A stretch of DNA of 64,000 nt from Pseudonocardia broussonetiae (GTDB taxonomy: Bacteria; Actinomycetota; Actinomycetes; Mycobacteriales; Pseudonocardiaceae), in NCBI RefSeq assembly GCF_013155125.1, contig NZ_CP053564.1:4037501-4101500 (forward strand), written 5' to 3'. Below are positions 33,576 through 41,856 of the stretch, piece by piece. The position numbers and the translations under genes were made by a program. A model generated the notes under the pieces. It searched no databases and was not told the DNA's origin. It saw nothing but the letters and a program-made list of their open reading frames with translations. Numbering within the stretch: the first letter of the stretch is position 1; each line of letters begins with the position of its first letter.

Positions 33576-34181
33576 ATGGACGCGGCCGCGTCACCTGCTC
33601 GCAGTCGAATCCGCCTCCTGCTGCGCGCCGCCGTCGCGGCACTGATCGCAGCGATGCTGATGCTGATCATGGGCGGCCCGGCGTTGGCCCACTCCGACCT
33701 CGTGCGCAGCGATCCCGTCGATGGCGGCGGCGTGGACGGGGTCACCCGTCCGGTCACGCTGGAGTTCAGCGAGGAGCTCGATGCGGGCTCCGTCAGCATC
33801 AGGCTGATCGGCTCCAGTGGATTCCAGGCTCAGCTCGCACCACCGACGACGACGCGGACCGTGGTCGTCCAGCCATTGCCGACCCTGATCAACGACCGGT
33901 ACGTCCTCCGATACGTGGCCGTGGCCTCCGACGGCCATCCCGTTGACGGCACCATCAGCTTCACGGTGTCCGGCTCCGTCGTCGGCCGGGCCGGCGGCCC
34001 TGCTCATGGACAGCACGCGGCACCGCCCACCGGCACCGCTCACCATGTGGAGGCGGCCGGCCATCCACCCACCCACGTCTGGGCGTGGCTGGTGGGTGGT
34101 GCCGTCGCGATCGGGGGCTCGGTGGTGGCGGTGCGATGGCTCATCGGGCGGCGGAGAGCTCCGATGCACATCGGACAATGA
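33576..34181 (+). CDS. copC: CopC-type copper-binding protein
   Basis: 201 aa. ATG at 33576 after GGAGGGA. The signal peptide ends at GPALAHSDLVRSDP, so the mature protein starts with His, the Cu(II) ligand of CopC; the second ligand region SDGHPVDGTISFTV is present. A His-rich linker (HGQHAAPPTGTAHHVEAAGHPP) leads to a C-terminal membrane helix (AWLVGGAVAIGGSVVAVRWLIG). CopC delivers or buffers copper outside the membrane for CopD/CtaG, which are encoded next. Confidence 0.92.
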   Translation: MDAAASPARSRIRLLLRAAVAALIAAMLMLIMGGPALAHSDLVRSDPVDGGGVDGVTRPVTLEFSEELDAGSVSIRLIGSSGFQAQLAPPTTTRTVVVQPLPTLINDRYVLRYVAVASDGHPVDGTISFTVSGSVVGRAGGPAHGQHAAPPTGTAHHVEAAGHPPTHVWAWLVGGAVAIGGSVVAVRWLIGRRRAPMHIGQ

Positions 34182-34326
34182 CGCCTTCCAGGGGTGGGCC
34201 CTGCGTGTGGACGCGGGCGCGGTGGTGCGCGCCAAGCCGTCCCCACATGCGTCGGCCCCTGGCGTCCACGACGGGTGACGACGGACCGGAACCGTCGTCC
34301 GACCACGCGGGTTCTACGGTGTGTAG

Positions 34327-36213
34327 ATGTCGGATGAGCAGGTCGCGCGTCCCGGTACGGCCCGAGTGGGGCGGTACCAGGCGTCCGTCGGGCCCCTCGT
34401 CGTCGTCGGGACCTCGCTCGGTGTGCTCGTTGCGCTGTGGCTGACGGCCTCCGCAGGTTCGGCGGTCGCCGAGGTGCTCGGATTGCCGGACACGGGACTC
34501 GTCGTGCGTTACGGGCTGCCTGCCGTGCGTGTGGTGGCCGACATCGGTGCGGCGTCGACCGTGGGGTTCCTGCTGATAGCAGCGGTGCTGGCGGCCCCGC
34601 AGTCCAGCGGGTACCTCGACGTCACGGGGTACCGATCCGTCCGCGTGGCCGCCGGGTGCGCGTGGACGTGGGCGGTGGCGGCGTTCCTGATGGTCCCGTT
34701 GACCGTCGCGGAGGTCCTCGGCCGCCCGGTCGGTGATGTCCTGGCGCTCGGTCCGTTGCTCGCGGCCCTGCCCCTGCTGCCGACATCGGGGGCATGGCTG
34801 CTCACCGCCGTGGTGGCCACCGTGCTCGCGGTCGGCTGCCGGGCCACGCTGACGTGGGGGTGGAGCACCGTGCTGCTGGCGGGCACGGTCGTCGGGCTGC
34901 TGCCGGTGGCGGCCACCGGTCATTCCGCGGTGGGGGGATCGCACGACCTCGCCACCGACAGCCTGATGATCCACGTCGTGGCCGCGGCGGTGTGGGTCGG
35001 CGGGCTCGTCGCGGTCATGGCGCTGGCCGCTCGCCCCTCGTCCGACCAGCTGGGCACGGTGCTGCCGCGCTTCTCGGCGATCGCCGCCTGGTGCTGGGCG
35101 CTGATGGCCCTCTCCGGGATCGTCAACCTCGCTGTCCGCGTCCCGTTGACGCTGCCGAACCTGCTGTCCCCCTACGGCGTCATCGCGACGGCCAAGACGG
35201 GTTCGTTGTTGCTGCTCGGGGTCATCGGCTACCTGCACCGGCGGCGCACCCTCGCCCCGGCGATCTAAAGGGACCGCCGTGCGCTTCTGCGGTTCGGGGC
35301 GGGCGAGGTGCTGCTGATGCTGGCCACGATCGGTCTGGCCGTCGGTCTCGGGCGGACGCCGCCGCCCGCCCCGGGGGAGGCCGGTGAACCATCGCGCACC
35401 GGTGAGGAGCTGGGGTACGAGCTGACCGGGCCACCCTCCGGTGTCGGCGGTCTTCTCGTCGACGCGCGGCCGGACCTGGTTCTCGGAGCCGTCGTCGCGG
35501 TGCTGCTGGTGACCTACCTGGCGGGCGTGCGGCGGTTGCGCGCGGGGGGCGGGACGTGGCCGTTGCGCCGGTCGTCGGCGTGGCTTGCCGGATGTGCCGT
35601 GGTGCTCGTCGCCACCTCGTCCGGTCTCGGCCGCTACGGCGCGGCCATGCTGAGCGTCGGTGTCGCGGCCCAGGTGCTGCTGACGCTGGTGGCACCTATG
35701 CTCCTGGTGCTCGGGGCACCGCTGGCGCTCGTCCGGCGGGTGCTCCCGGACGGGCAGGTGAGCCGGCTACTCGCCCATCCGGTGCTCGCCGCGCTGGGCC
35801 GCCCGGTGCCGGCGGTGGCCGTCTTCGCGACCGCGATGGCGGTGCTGTACGGGTTCGGGTTGATCGAGCCGCTGCTCGTCTCACAGCCGGGCCGTCTGAC
35901 CCTGGACGTGCTGCTCCTGTTGGCCGGGGTCGTCCTCGTCGGGGCGTTGACGAGTGGGGATCCCGCCCGTGCGCGGGCGGTGGCCGTCCTGGTCGTCGCC
36001 CAGGCCGGGGTGGGCATCGGCCTGCTGCTGCGTTCCGAGCCGATCGCCGGGACGTTCTACCGGGGGCTCGGCCTGCCCTGGGTGCCCGACCTGCTGGACC
36101 AGCAACGGCTCGCGGGCGTCGTGTGGTTGGTGGGCCAGGTGGCGCTGATCCCGATCCTTGTGGTCGGGGTGGCGCGTGCCCGGGGTTCAGCCGTTTCGGG
36201 TGCGAAGCCGTAA
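34327..36213 (+). pseudogene. CopD-CtaG fusion gene, split by an in-frame TAA
   Basis: One reading frame from the ATG at 34327 to TAA at 36211-36213, interrupted only by TAA at 35266-35268. The first half (313 aa) is CopD-like with about eight helices and the ligand segment ATGHSAVGGSHDLATDSLMIHVVAAAVWVGGL (read as consecutive segments). The second half from a GTG at 35308 is CtaG-like (VAPMLLVLGAPLAL, WVPDLLDQQRLAGVVW). Between them, RDRRALLRFGAGEVLLM continues in the same frame. Fused CopD/CtaG proteins are common in actinobacteria, so the TAA is probably a point mutation. Both halves may still be made: the second could restart at GTG 35308. They would move copper to the oxidase or across the membrane. 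Confidence 0.82.
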
Positions 36214-36217
36214 CGCG

Positions 36218-36856
36218 TCAGGTGCCCGGAACGCAGCCGCCATCTGGCAGGGGAGCGGTGTACGGGTTGTCGCTCAGGGCCCGGATGAACAGTTCGAAGC
36301 GCGGGTCATCGGGGGTGTCGAGGGCGAGCCGGTGTCCCCACGCCTGCAGGGAGATCGGGCTGTCGAGACCGGGGTAGGGCGACATGAACAGGAAGTCGCC
36401 GTCGGTCACACGTACGGCGGCGAGGGCCTGCACCGTGTTCGGGGCGGTGCGGGCGGGGTCGTAGGTGATCCAGACCGCACCCCGCTCCATCGCGTGCACG
36501 GCGTCGGGGTCGGGGACCGGGTCGGGGTGGGCGACGCCGTCGCACGCCGCATACCCCGGGCCGTGCGGGCCGCCTATGGGTGGGACGGCCGGGCGGCGGG
36601 CGGGGGAGCCGGTCGGGGCTGCGGCAGCCGCGTGGTCGTGGTCGGCGACCGGCGTGACGACGGTCCCGGGGATCCGCGCCGACGGATCGGGCTGCTCCGC
36701 CGAGGGCGCGAAGGAGGCGAGCTCCCGCTCGGCATCCGACGGGATCAGGACACTCACCGTCACCGCTCCGAACGACGCGGCGGCCAGCAGCAACACCAGG
36801 GGCCCGCCGATCCGTGACCGGCGGCGGCCCGGCTCGTCCTGCGGCCGGTCGCTCAC
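36218..36856 (-). CDS. DUF3105-type membrane-anchored protein
   Basis: 212 aa, GTG at 36854-36856 overlapping the lnt stop. One N-terminal helix (GGPLVLLLAAASFGAVTVSVLI), a linker with DHDHAAAAAP, then the conserved exported domain (PHGPGYAACDGVAHPDPVPD..., GAVWITYDPARTAP, SPISLQAWGHRLALD, PLPDGGC). These match DUF3105, found in actinobacteria with unknown role; the His and Cys could bind metal. Convergent with CtaG, 4 bp apart. Confidence 0.8.
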   Translation of the reverse strand: MSDRPQDEPGRRRSRIGGPLVLLLAAASFGAVTVSVLIPSDAERELASFAPSAEQPDPSARIPGTVVTPVADHDHAAAAAPTGSPARRPAVPPIGGPHGPGYAACDGVAHPDPVPDPDAVHAMERGAVWITYDPARTAPNTVQALAAVRVTDGDFLFMSPYPGLDSPISLQAWGHRLALDTPDDPRFELFIRALSDNPYTAPLPDGGCVPGT

Positions 36857-38364
36857 GGGGCGGCGCGCCGGCGCAGCAGTGCCGGCAGCAGCAGCACGAG
36901 TACCGCCAGGGCCAGGGCCGGCAGGTCGCCGGTGCGGGCGTAGGGCGTCAGGCCGGTGCGCAGCGGCACCGTCTCGCGCAACAGGGCCGGGTCGCCGAGC
37001 CCGCTCTGTGCGAGCACCCGACCGTCGGGGGCGACCACCACCGAGTAGCCGGTGGGAGCCGACTGCACGACGGTCCGGCCGTACTCCAGGGCCCGCAGCC
37101 GGGCACCGGCCACCTCGATCGCCGGCACGTCCTCCGTGACGTAGGACGCCGCGTTGGTGGGCACGAGCACGATCCTCCCCCCTCCGGTGACGGCCTCGCG
37201 CACGCGGTCGGCGAAGAGAACCTCGTAGGAGATGACGACGCCCAGCGGCCCGGCCGGGGACTCCAGCACCGCGGTGCCCTCCCCGGCGATCGCGTCGCGC
37301 GGCACCAGCGCGGTGAGGTCGGTGACCCGGCTGAGCAGCTCGCGTCCCGGGATGTACTCGCCGAACGGGACGCGGTGCTCCTTCTCGTAGCGGCCGAGGA
37401 TCGTGTCGTCGGGGCCCCACAGCACGGCGGCGTTGCGGAACCCGGCGCCCTGGTTCTCCACGACCCCGACAACGACCGAGGCGTCGAGTCGGCGCGCCAG
37501 CTCGGCGGTGCGCGCGTCGCCGGCCGACCCGGCGATCGACCCGTCGACGCTGATCACGGTCTCGGGCAGCAGCACCAGGTCGGGAGAACCGGTGATCTGC
37601 TCGGCCACGGCGAACTGCCGGTCGGTGGTGTCCTGCGGATCGGTGAACACCGCGCGGAGCCCGCGCGGCCCGCCGCCCTGCACGACCGCGACGTCCAGGG
37701 TGCCGGCCGCGTCGGTCGCGACGGCCGCGCCGACGGCGACGGGGACGCCCGCCACGGCCACCGCCACGCTCACCGCGAGCAGTCGTGCCCGGCCGCTCGT
37801 GAGGACCACCGCGGCCAGGCCGACGCCTGCGGTGGCTGCTGCGGCGGTGACCAGCAGCGAGCCGCCCAGTGGCGCGGCGAGCACGAACGGCCCGTCGAGC
37901 TGGCTGTGCACGAGAGCGGGAAGTGGGAAGCCGTCGAACGGGAAGCGCGTCTGCGCGGCGTCGAGCAGCACCAGCCCGGCCGGCAGTGCCCACCAGCCTC
38001 CCGCCCAACGGCCGCTGCGGGCCGTGGGCACGAGACCGACCGCCACGGCGAGCATGGCGGCCTCCAATGCGACGATCGCGACGTACCCGGCTGGGGCGAA
38101 GCCGGTGAGCCAGCCCAGCGTGGTTCCATACAGCACGGCGCCGGCCAGACCACCGAGCCAGAGCCGGGCGCGGAGCCCGCGCCCGTGCAGGGCGATGGTC
38201 AGCGCGGCCACCCCGAGCGGGAGCAGGGGCCACCAGCCCCGAGGTTGCGCACCCAGCGCCCATGCCGCGCCCGTCCCGGCCGCCAACAGGAGTGCGACGG
38301 GGAGGCGACTTGCCGGGCCGGCGGCGAGTCCTGTGCTCGTTCGCGGCTGCAGATCCGTACTGAT
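36853..38364 (-). CDS. lnt: Apolipoprotein N-acyltransferase
   Basis: About 503 aa. Seven or so N-terminal helices (LPLGVAALTIALHG..., GWLTGFAPAGYVAIVAL), then a nitrilase-like domain: DLVLLPETVISVDG (catalytic Glu), YEKEHRVPFGEYIPGRE (Lys), and VVISYEVLFADRVREA, where the catalytic Cys position of Lnt is Tyr-Glu-containing; a nucleophile Cys is not evident (SYEV rather than the usual CYE), which is odd. It N-acylates lipoproteins. No canonical start codon fits: an ATC at 38362-38364 follows GAGAGGGGG at good distance, and the nearest in-frame Met is about 55 codons upstream within remnant DNA. Confidence 0.8.
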   Translation of the reverse strand: MSTDLQPRTSTGLAAGPASRLPVALLLAAGTGAAWALGAQPRGWWPLLPLGVAALTIALHGRGLRARLWLGGLAGAVLYGTTLGWLTGFAPAGYVAIVALEAAMLAVAVGLVPTARSGRWAGGWWALPAGLVLLDAAQTRFPFDGFPLPALVHSQLDGPFVLAAPLGGSLLVTAAAATAGVGLAAVVLTSGRARLLAVSVAVAVAGVPVAVGAAVATDAAGTLDVAVVQGGGPRGLRAVFTDPQDTTDRQFAVAEQITGSPDLVLLPETVISVDGSIAGSAGDARTAELARRLDASVVVGVVENQGAGFRNAAVLWGPDDTILGRYEKEHRVPFGEYIPGRELLSRVTDLTALVPRDAIAGEGTAVLESPAGPLGVVISYEVLFADRVREAVTGGGRIVLVPTNAASYVTEDVPAIEVAGARLRALEYGRTVVQSAPTGYSVVVAPDGRVLAQSGLGDPALLRETVPLRTGLTPYARTGDLPALALAVLVLLLPALLRRRAAP

Positions 38365-38405
38365 GGCGCGCCCCCTCTCGGTCCGGCTCGGCCGACAGAT
38401 CGGCG

Positions 38406-38427
38406 CTTCTACTATCGCGTGTAGAAG
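38406..38427. promoter_or_regulatory. 22-bp interrupted palindrome upstream of lnt
   Basis: CTTCTAC (38406-38412) and GTAGAAG (38421-38427) flank eight bases. It sits 42 bp upstream of the lnt start on the minus strand and looks like an operator. The inner CTAC...GTAG ends resemble the BlaI-type palindrome elsewhere in the window, but the centre is shorter. Confidence 0.5.
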
Positions 38428-38601
38428 TTCGGGCCGGCCACCTGGGGGTCGGGCCGCCGATCGTTCGGCAGGCGAGGTGGACGCGGGAGGGGACGGGCCT
38501 GCCGCAGGTGCTGGGCGCGATGTCCGCATCGTCTGGCAGCGGCGTCGGACGCGGTCGGCGGTGCAGAGCGGTCCGCCGAACCGGCCCGGGCCGGTCGACG
38601 T

Positions 38602-38949
38602 CGACAACGGTGGCTACTGGTCGCCGTCGTGCTGGTCGTGCTGGTGATCGCGGCGTTCAGCATGGGAACGTCGCTCACCCCGTTCATCACCGCCTTCGCC
38701 TGTGCCGTGGTCGTCGCGATCACCTGGTTCGCCGGTCGGGCCGCCTCGGCCGGATGGGCGCTGGTGCTGGGCCTGGTCGGCGGAGGAGCCGCGGGCAACC
38801 TGGTCGACCGGCTGGCTCGCCCACCGGGGCCGGGCCGGGGCGCGGTCGTCGACTTCGTGGACGTCGCCTGGTTCGCCGCGTTCAACCTGGCCGACGCGGC
38901 GCTGACCATCGGTGTGGCTGTGGCGTTCGTACTGTCCTGGCGGGGGTAG
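38602..38949 (+). pseudogene. Internally deleted signal peptidase II
   Basis: The frame reads RQRWLLVAVVLVVLVI (TM1) and passes straight into AAFSMGTSLTPFITAFA, so the extracytoplasmic segment of some 40 residues between TM1 and the NxGAAF box of LspA is missing. The catalytic boxes are intact (GGGAAGNLVDR, WFAAFNLADAALT). No clear start codon or ribosome site precedes TM1; a GTG at 38629 lies inside it. It could give a 106-aa protein but is most likely inactive. A complete lspA is at 25802. Confidence 0.65.
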
Positions 38950-39193
38950 CGGCTCCTGACCAGGTCGGCCGTCGCGGCGCGGTGACCCGCGGTCGACGAC
39001 CGGGAGCGGGCGGCCGGGCAGTACCCGACGTCCTGGGCCGGGCTGCCGACGGTGAAAGAACAGCGTGGCCGTGCCACCCGCGGTGACGAGCGCCGACCGG
39101 CCGGACGCGGCTCACTGCAGACTGGTCGATCTGACCGTCGCGGTGTCTCCCGTGCGCGGCGGATCGTCGCCGGCCGGGAGGTCCGGGGTGTGT

Positions 39194-39309
39194 CAGGGCC
39201 ACGGTGGCGCACACGTCCCCGGCCTGGGACACGGTGCGCGCGGACCACAGCCGGCGGTAGCCGGGCTGGGCGAACACCGTGCGCAATCCGACCCGGCCAG
39301 ATGGGACGC
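39194..39309 (-). pseudogene. MFS transporter N-terminal fragment
   Basis: Minus strand: LRTVFAQPGYRRLWSARTVS and QAGDVCATVALT, the cytoplasmic start and TM1 of an MFS permease (xxFRxLWxAxxVSxxGD). It ends abruptly near 39194. It is downstream of the merR remnant on the same strand, so a merR-MFS operon has been truncated. The rest of 38950-39312 has no recognisable feature. Confidence 0.55.
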
Positions 39310-39312
39310 GGG

Positions 39313-39731
39313 TCACGGGTGGACCGGTTCGGGCGGCGCGTTCTCGATGATCTTGCAGACCACCGCGTCGTGGCCGTCGCGGCGAGCGGTACCGGCGGCG
39401 CGGCGCGCGGCCAGCAGGGAGCGGCGCAGCCGGCGCAGGTCGGCGAGCTTGCGGTCGATCCCGGCGATGTGGACGTCGAGGTTCCGGTGACGCGCTCGCA
39501 GGGCTGCTCCCCGCAGCGTTGCAGGTCCAACACGTCCTTGATCTCATCGAGGGTGAGATCGAGGCATCTGGCCTGTCGGATGAAGTGCAGCACGGCGAGG
39601 TCATCGGCGGTGAACAGCCGGTAGCCCGATTCTGTGCGTTCGGCCTCGGGCAGTAGACCCTTGCGTTCGTAGAGCCGCACGGCCTTCAGCCTCAGCCCGG
39701 GGCCGTTCGTCATCGCGGTGTCCACGCTCAC
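39313..39731 (-). pseudogene. MerR-family regulator with one frameshift
   Basis: From the GTG at 39729-39731: LKAVRLYERKGLLPEAERTESGYRLFTADDL, LDLQRCGEQPCERV, then at about 39483 the frame changes and the homologous sequence goes on as NLDVHIAGIDRKLADLRRL and HDAVVCKIIENAPPEPVHP, ending at TGA 39313-39315. The helix-turn-helix, RCGEQPC cysteines and late Cys fit a metal-responsive MerR. A single base change in length would restore it, so sequencing error is possible. The upstream DNA lacks a clear MerR promoter. Confidence 0.7.
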
Positions 39732-39838
39732 AGGGCTGAGCTCCGGCAGCACGGCCCGTCGGCGGCCGTCTCGCTCTGGCGGGTGAAGAACTTCGGGCTG
39801 GGGTTCGACCGAGAAGGCACCTCCTCTACGTTGGTCGT

Positions 39839-40333
39839 GTGTCGCGATCGGCCTGGATCCACGCTGTACGTGGGTCGTTCGCGCGTCTGGTCACGCTGAT
39901 CGCGGTGGTGGCCGGTCTGTTGGTGCTGATCGTGCCGCTCTGCGGTGACGGCATGTCTGCGATGCCCTCCCATGCCGTGGACGGCGTCGCCTGCGTTTCA
40001 GGCGGAAGCCCTTCGACTTCGATGTTGTCGGCGCCCGCCATGGACCGCACATGCGCCGTGGTCAGCCCTGCCGTCGATATGGGTGTCGGGCCGTCTGCCG
40101 CCGGTGTTTCGACATCGCTGGTGGCTGATCTTGATCGGTCGGCACCGGGGTCCGGCATGCTGCTCGCCTGCGTCGCGTTCCTGATCGCGGTCCTGGCGGC
40201 GGGACTCCGGTGGCGCCGGCCGTGGTCGGCGTCGTCGTTCCGGGTGCAGCGAGACCCGGTGATCGGTGGGCGGATCGTCGCTCGTGTCGTCCCGGGGTTG
40301 ACCCTGGCCGAGCTCTGCGTGCTGCGGACGTAG
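39839..40333 (+). CDS. Small two-helix membrane protein (DUF6153-like position)
   Basis: 164 aa from the GTG at 39839. N-terminal helix (RLVTLIAVVAGLLVLIVPLC), an extracytoplasmic loop of about 85 residues with Met, Cys and His (GDGMSAMPSHAVDGVAC; DRTCAVVSPAVDMGVG), and a second helix (GMLLACVAFLIAVLAAGLRW) before a basic tail. Proteins of this layout precede copper genes in actinobacteria and I associate them with DUF6153, without certainty. It is divergent from the merR remnant and 128 bp upstream of the SafE-cupredoxin gene. Confidence 0.55.
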   Translation: MSRSAWIHAVRGSFARLVTLIAVVAGLLVLIVPLCGDGMSAMPSHAVDGVACVSGGSPSTSMLSAPAMDRTCAVVSPAVDMGVGPSAAGVSTSLVADLDRSAPGSGMLLACVAFLIAVLAAGLRWRRPWSASSFRVQRDPVIGGRIVARVVPGLTLAELCVLRT

Positions 40334-40460
40334 AACCGGCGGATCTTGCCGATGGGCACGCCCACCGCACTGGTGTGGGCGTGCTGGTGCCCGTCCCACA
40401 GGCGTGTCGAGCCGTGGGCGTGGCTTGTCCGGTCCGTTCCGCTCGTACAGGAGATCCCTC

Positions 40461-41540
40461 GTGAACCTCACCGCAGTCCTTGTCACCGGCTTGTTCGCCG
40501 GCGGTATCTCGTGCGCCGCCGTGCAGGGCGGCCTGCTCACCGGTCTGATCACCCGACAGCGCGCCGCCGCTGCTGGGCTACCCGTCACGGCGGGCGGACG
40601 TCCTGGCGGCGTCGGCACGGATGTCACGGCGCCTGGGTCCCCGTGGCACCGGTTGGGCGATGACATCGCGCCCGTTGCCGGGTTCCTGGCCGGCAAGCTG
40701 GTCTCGCACGCCGCTCTCGGCGCCCTGCTCGGCACGCTCGGGGGTGCCGCGCAGCTGTCGATCGGTACGCGCACAACGCTGCAGCTCCTGGCCGGCGTCC
40801 TGATCATCGTGTTCGGCCTGGCGCAGCTCGGGGTGCCGGGGTTCCGTGGCCTGGTGATCGAGCCGCCGCAATCGTGGATGCGGGTCGTGCGCAACAGCTC
40901 CCGGTCGCAGTCGGCGCTGGCGCCGGCGATGCTGGGGGCGGCGACGGTGCTCATCCCATGTGGGGTGACGCTGTCGGTGCAGGCGCTCGCGCTGGCGTCG
41001 GGGTCGGCCCTGTCCGGTGCGGTGATCATGGCGGTGTTCGTGCTGGGCACGGCTCCGTTGTTCGCGCTGCTCGGCTACGCCGCCCGCCGCGCCGCCACCG
41101 CTTGGCGGGGTCGGCTGGCGCTGGTCACCGGGCTCATCGTGGTCGCGATGGGCCTGTTCACCCTCAACGGCGGACTGGAGCTGGCCGGGTCGCCGGTGGC
41201 CGCGTCCCGGGTCGTCCAGGCGTTCGGCGCAGGCGAGCCGGAACCGGACGTGTCCGCGGTGTCCGAGCAGGGCGGGCGGCAGCAGGTGCTGATCACCGCC
41301 CGGACCGGTTCCTACAGCCCCGCCTCCGTCCAGGCCCGGGCCGGGGTCCCGACCACGTTGATCGTGCGGTCGGAGGGCGCCCGGGGGTGCGTGCGGTCGT
41401 TCCTGATCCCCTCGCGGGGGGTGGAGGAGGTGCTTCCCGCCGAGGGCGAGACCCGCATCGACCTCGGGGTGCTCGAGCCCGGGACGCTGCGCTACTCGTG
41501 CGGCATGGGCATGTACACCGGCACCATCACCGCCGCCTGA
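40461..41540 (+). CDS. SafE/DsbD-like membrane protein fused to a cupredoxin domain
   Basis: 359 aa from the GTG at 40461, AGGAG before it. The N-terminal 250 residues form the six-helix sulfite exporter TauE/SafE (DsbD-like) domain: GLFAGGISCAAVQGGLLTG and ATVLIPCGVTLSVQALAL hold the two redox or metal-binding Cys. The C-terminal 90 residues form an extracytoplasmic cupredoxin_1-like domain (VLITARTGSYSPASVQARAGVP ... GARGCVRSFLIP ... LRYSCGMGMYTGTITAA), with Cys and CGMGM as likely Cu(I) ligands. It lies directly before a CopZ-like gene, so it probably handles copper during export or delivery. Such SafE-CopZ neighbours are seen near Cu exporters. Confidence 0.85.
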   Translation: MNLTAVLVTGLFAGGISCAAVQGGLLTGLITRQRAAAAGLPVTAGGRPGGVGTDVTAPGSPWHRLGDDIAPVAGFLAGKLVSHAALGALLGTLGGAAQLSIGTRTTLQLLAGVLIIVFGLAQLGVPGFRGLVIEPPQSWMRVVRNSSRSQSALAPAMLGAATVLIPCGVTLSVQALALASGSALSGAVIMAVFVLGTAPLFALLGYAARRAATAWRGRLALVTGLIVVAMGLFTLNGGLELAGSPVAASRVVQAFGAGEPEPDVSAVSEQGGRQQVLITARTGSYSPASVQARAGVPTTLIVRSEGARGCVRSFLIPSRGVEEVLPAEGETRIDLGVLEPGTLRYSCGMGMYTGTITAA

Positions 41541-41559
41541 GACACCCGGGAGATCCACG

Positions 41560-41778
41560 ATGTCCACCACACACACCTTCCGCATCGAGGGCATGCACTG
41601 CGGCAGCTGCGCACTGCTCATCGACGACGCGCTCGAGGACCTGCCGGGGCTGCGCCGCACCCAGACCTCGATGAAGCGGGCCCGCACCGTCGTCGAGCTC
41701 GCACCCGGCGGCGCCACCGCCGCCGACGTCATCGCCGCGGTCGAGGAACTCGGCTACACCGCACGCCACATGTCCTGA
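41560..41778 (+). CDS. CopZ-like heavy-metal-associated domain protein
   Basis: 72 aa, ferredoxin-like HMA fold with the GMHCGSC Cu(I)-binding motif (Cys14, Cys17). It differs from typical CopZ by CALLIDDALEDLPGLRRTQTSMK, in which a Lys follows instead of the usual valine-rich strand. It binds Cu(I) in the cytosol and hands it to CopA or, by context, to the SafE-cupredoxin protein 19 bp upstream. A strong hairpin follows its stop. Confidence 0.9.
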   Translation: MSTTHTFRIEGMHCGSCALLIDDALEDLPGLRRTQTSMKRARTVVELAPGGATAADVIAAVEELGYTARHMS

Positions 41779-41779
41779 T

Positions 41780-41797
41780 CGCCCCGCCGCCGGGGCG
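41780..41797 (+). terminator. Stem-loop after the HMA gene
   Basis: CGCCCC (41780-41785) pairs with GGGGCG (41792-41797), loop of six. It immediately follows the stop codon, and no T-run follows, as is usual in actinobacteria. It separates the 40461-41778 unit from the palindrome-controlled CopC-CopD gene. Confidence 0.5.
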
Positions 41798-41828
41798 ACG
41801 CCCCGTCCGGCCGCGTGAACCATGCCTG

Positions 41829-41854
41829 CTACGTTCTCGGTACGGAGGTAGTAG
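41829..41854. promoter_or_regulatory. BlaI-type 26-bp palindrome (site A) upstream of the CopC-CopD fusion
   Basis: Begins CTACGTTCTC, centre GGTACG, ends GAGGTAGTAG, two bases before the ATG at 41857. It contains the GGAGG ribosome site, so repressor binding would also cover the translation start. Consensus of the four copies in the window: CTACTnTnTC-sGTACs-GAnAnAGTAG, where the halves are mirror images. Confidence 0.75.
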
Positions 41855-41856
41855 GT

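Noticed and set aside
34141..35238. Long minus-strand open frame opposite CopD
   Set aside because: Low-complexity Arg/Gly/His/Gln composition typical of an antisense shadow; CopD on the plus strand has coherent membrane helices.
35266..35268. TAA in CopD-CtaG as a recoded codon
   Set aside because: TAA has no known recoding to selenocysteine or pyrrolysine; mutation or natural split is simpler.
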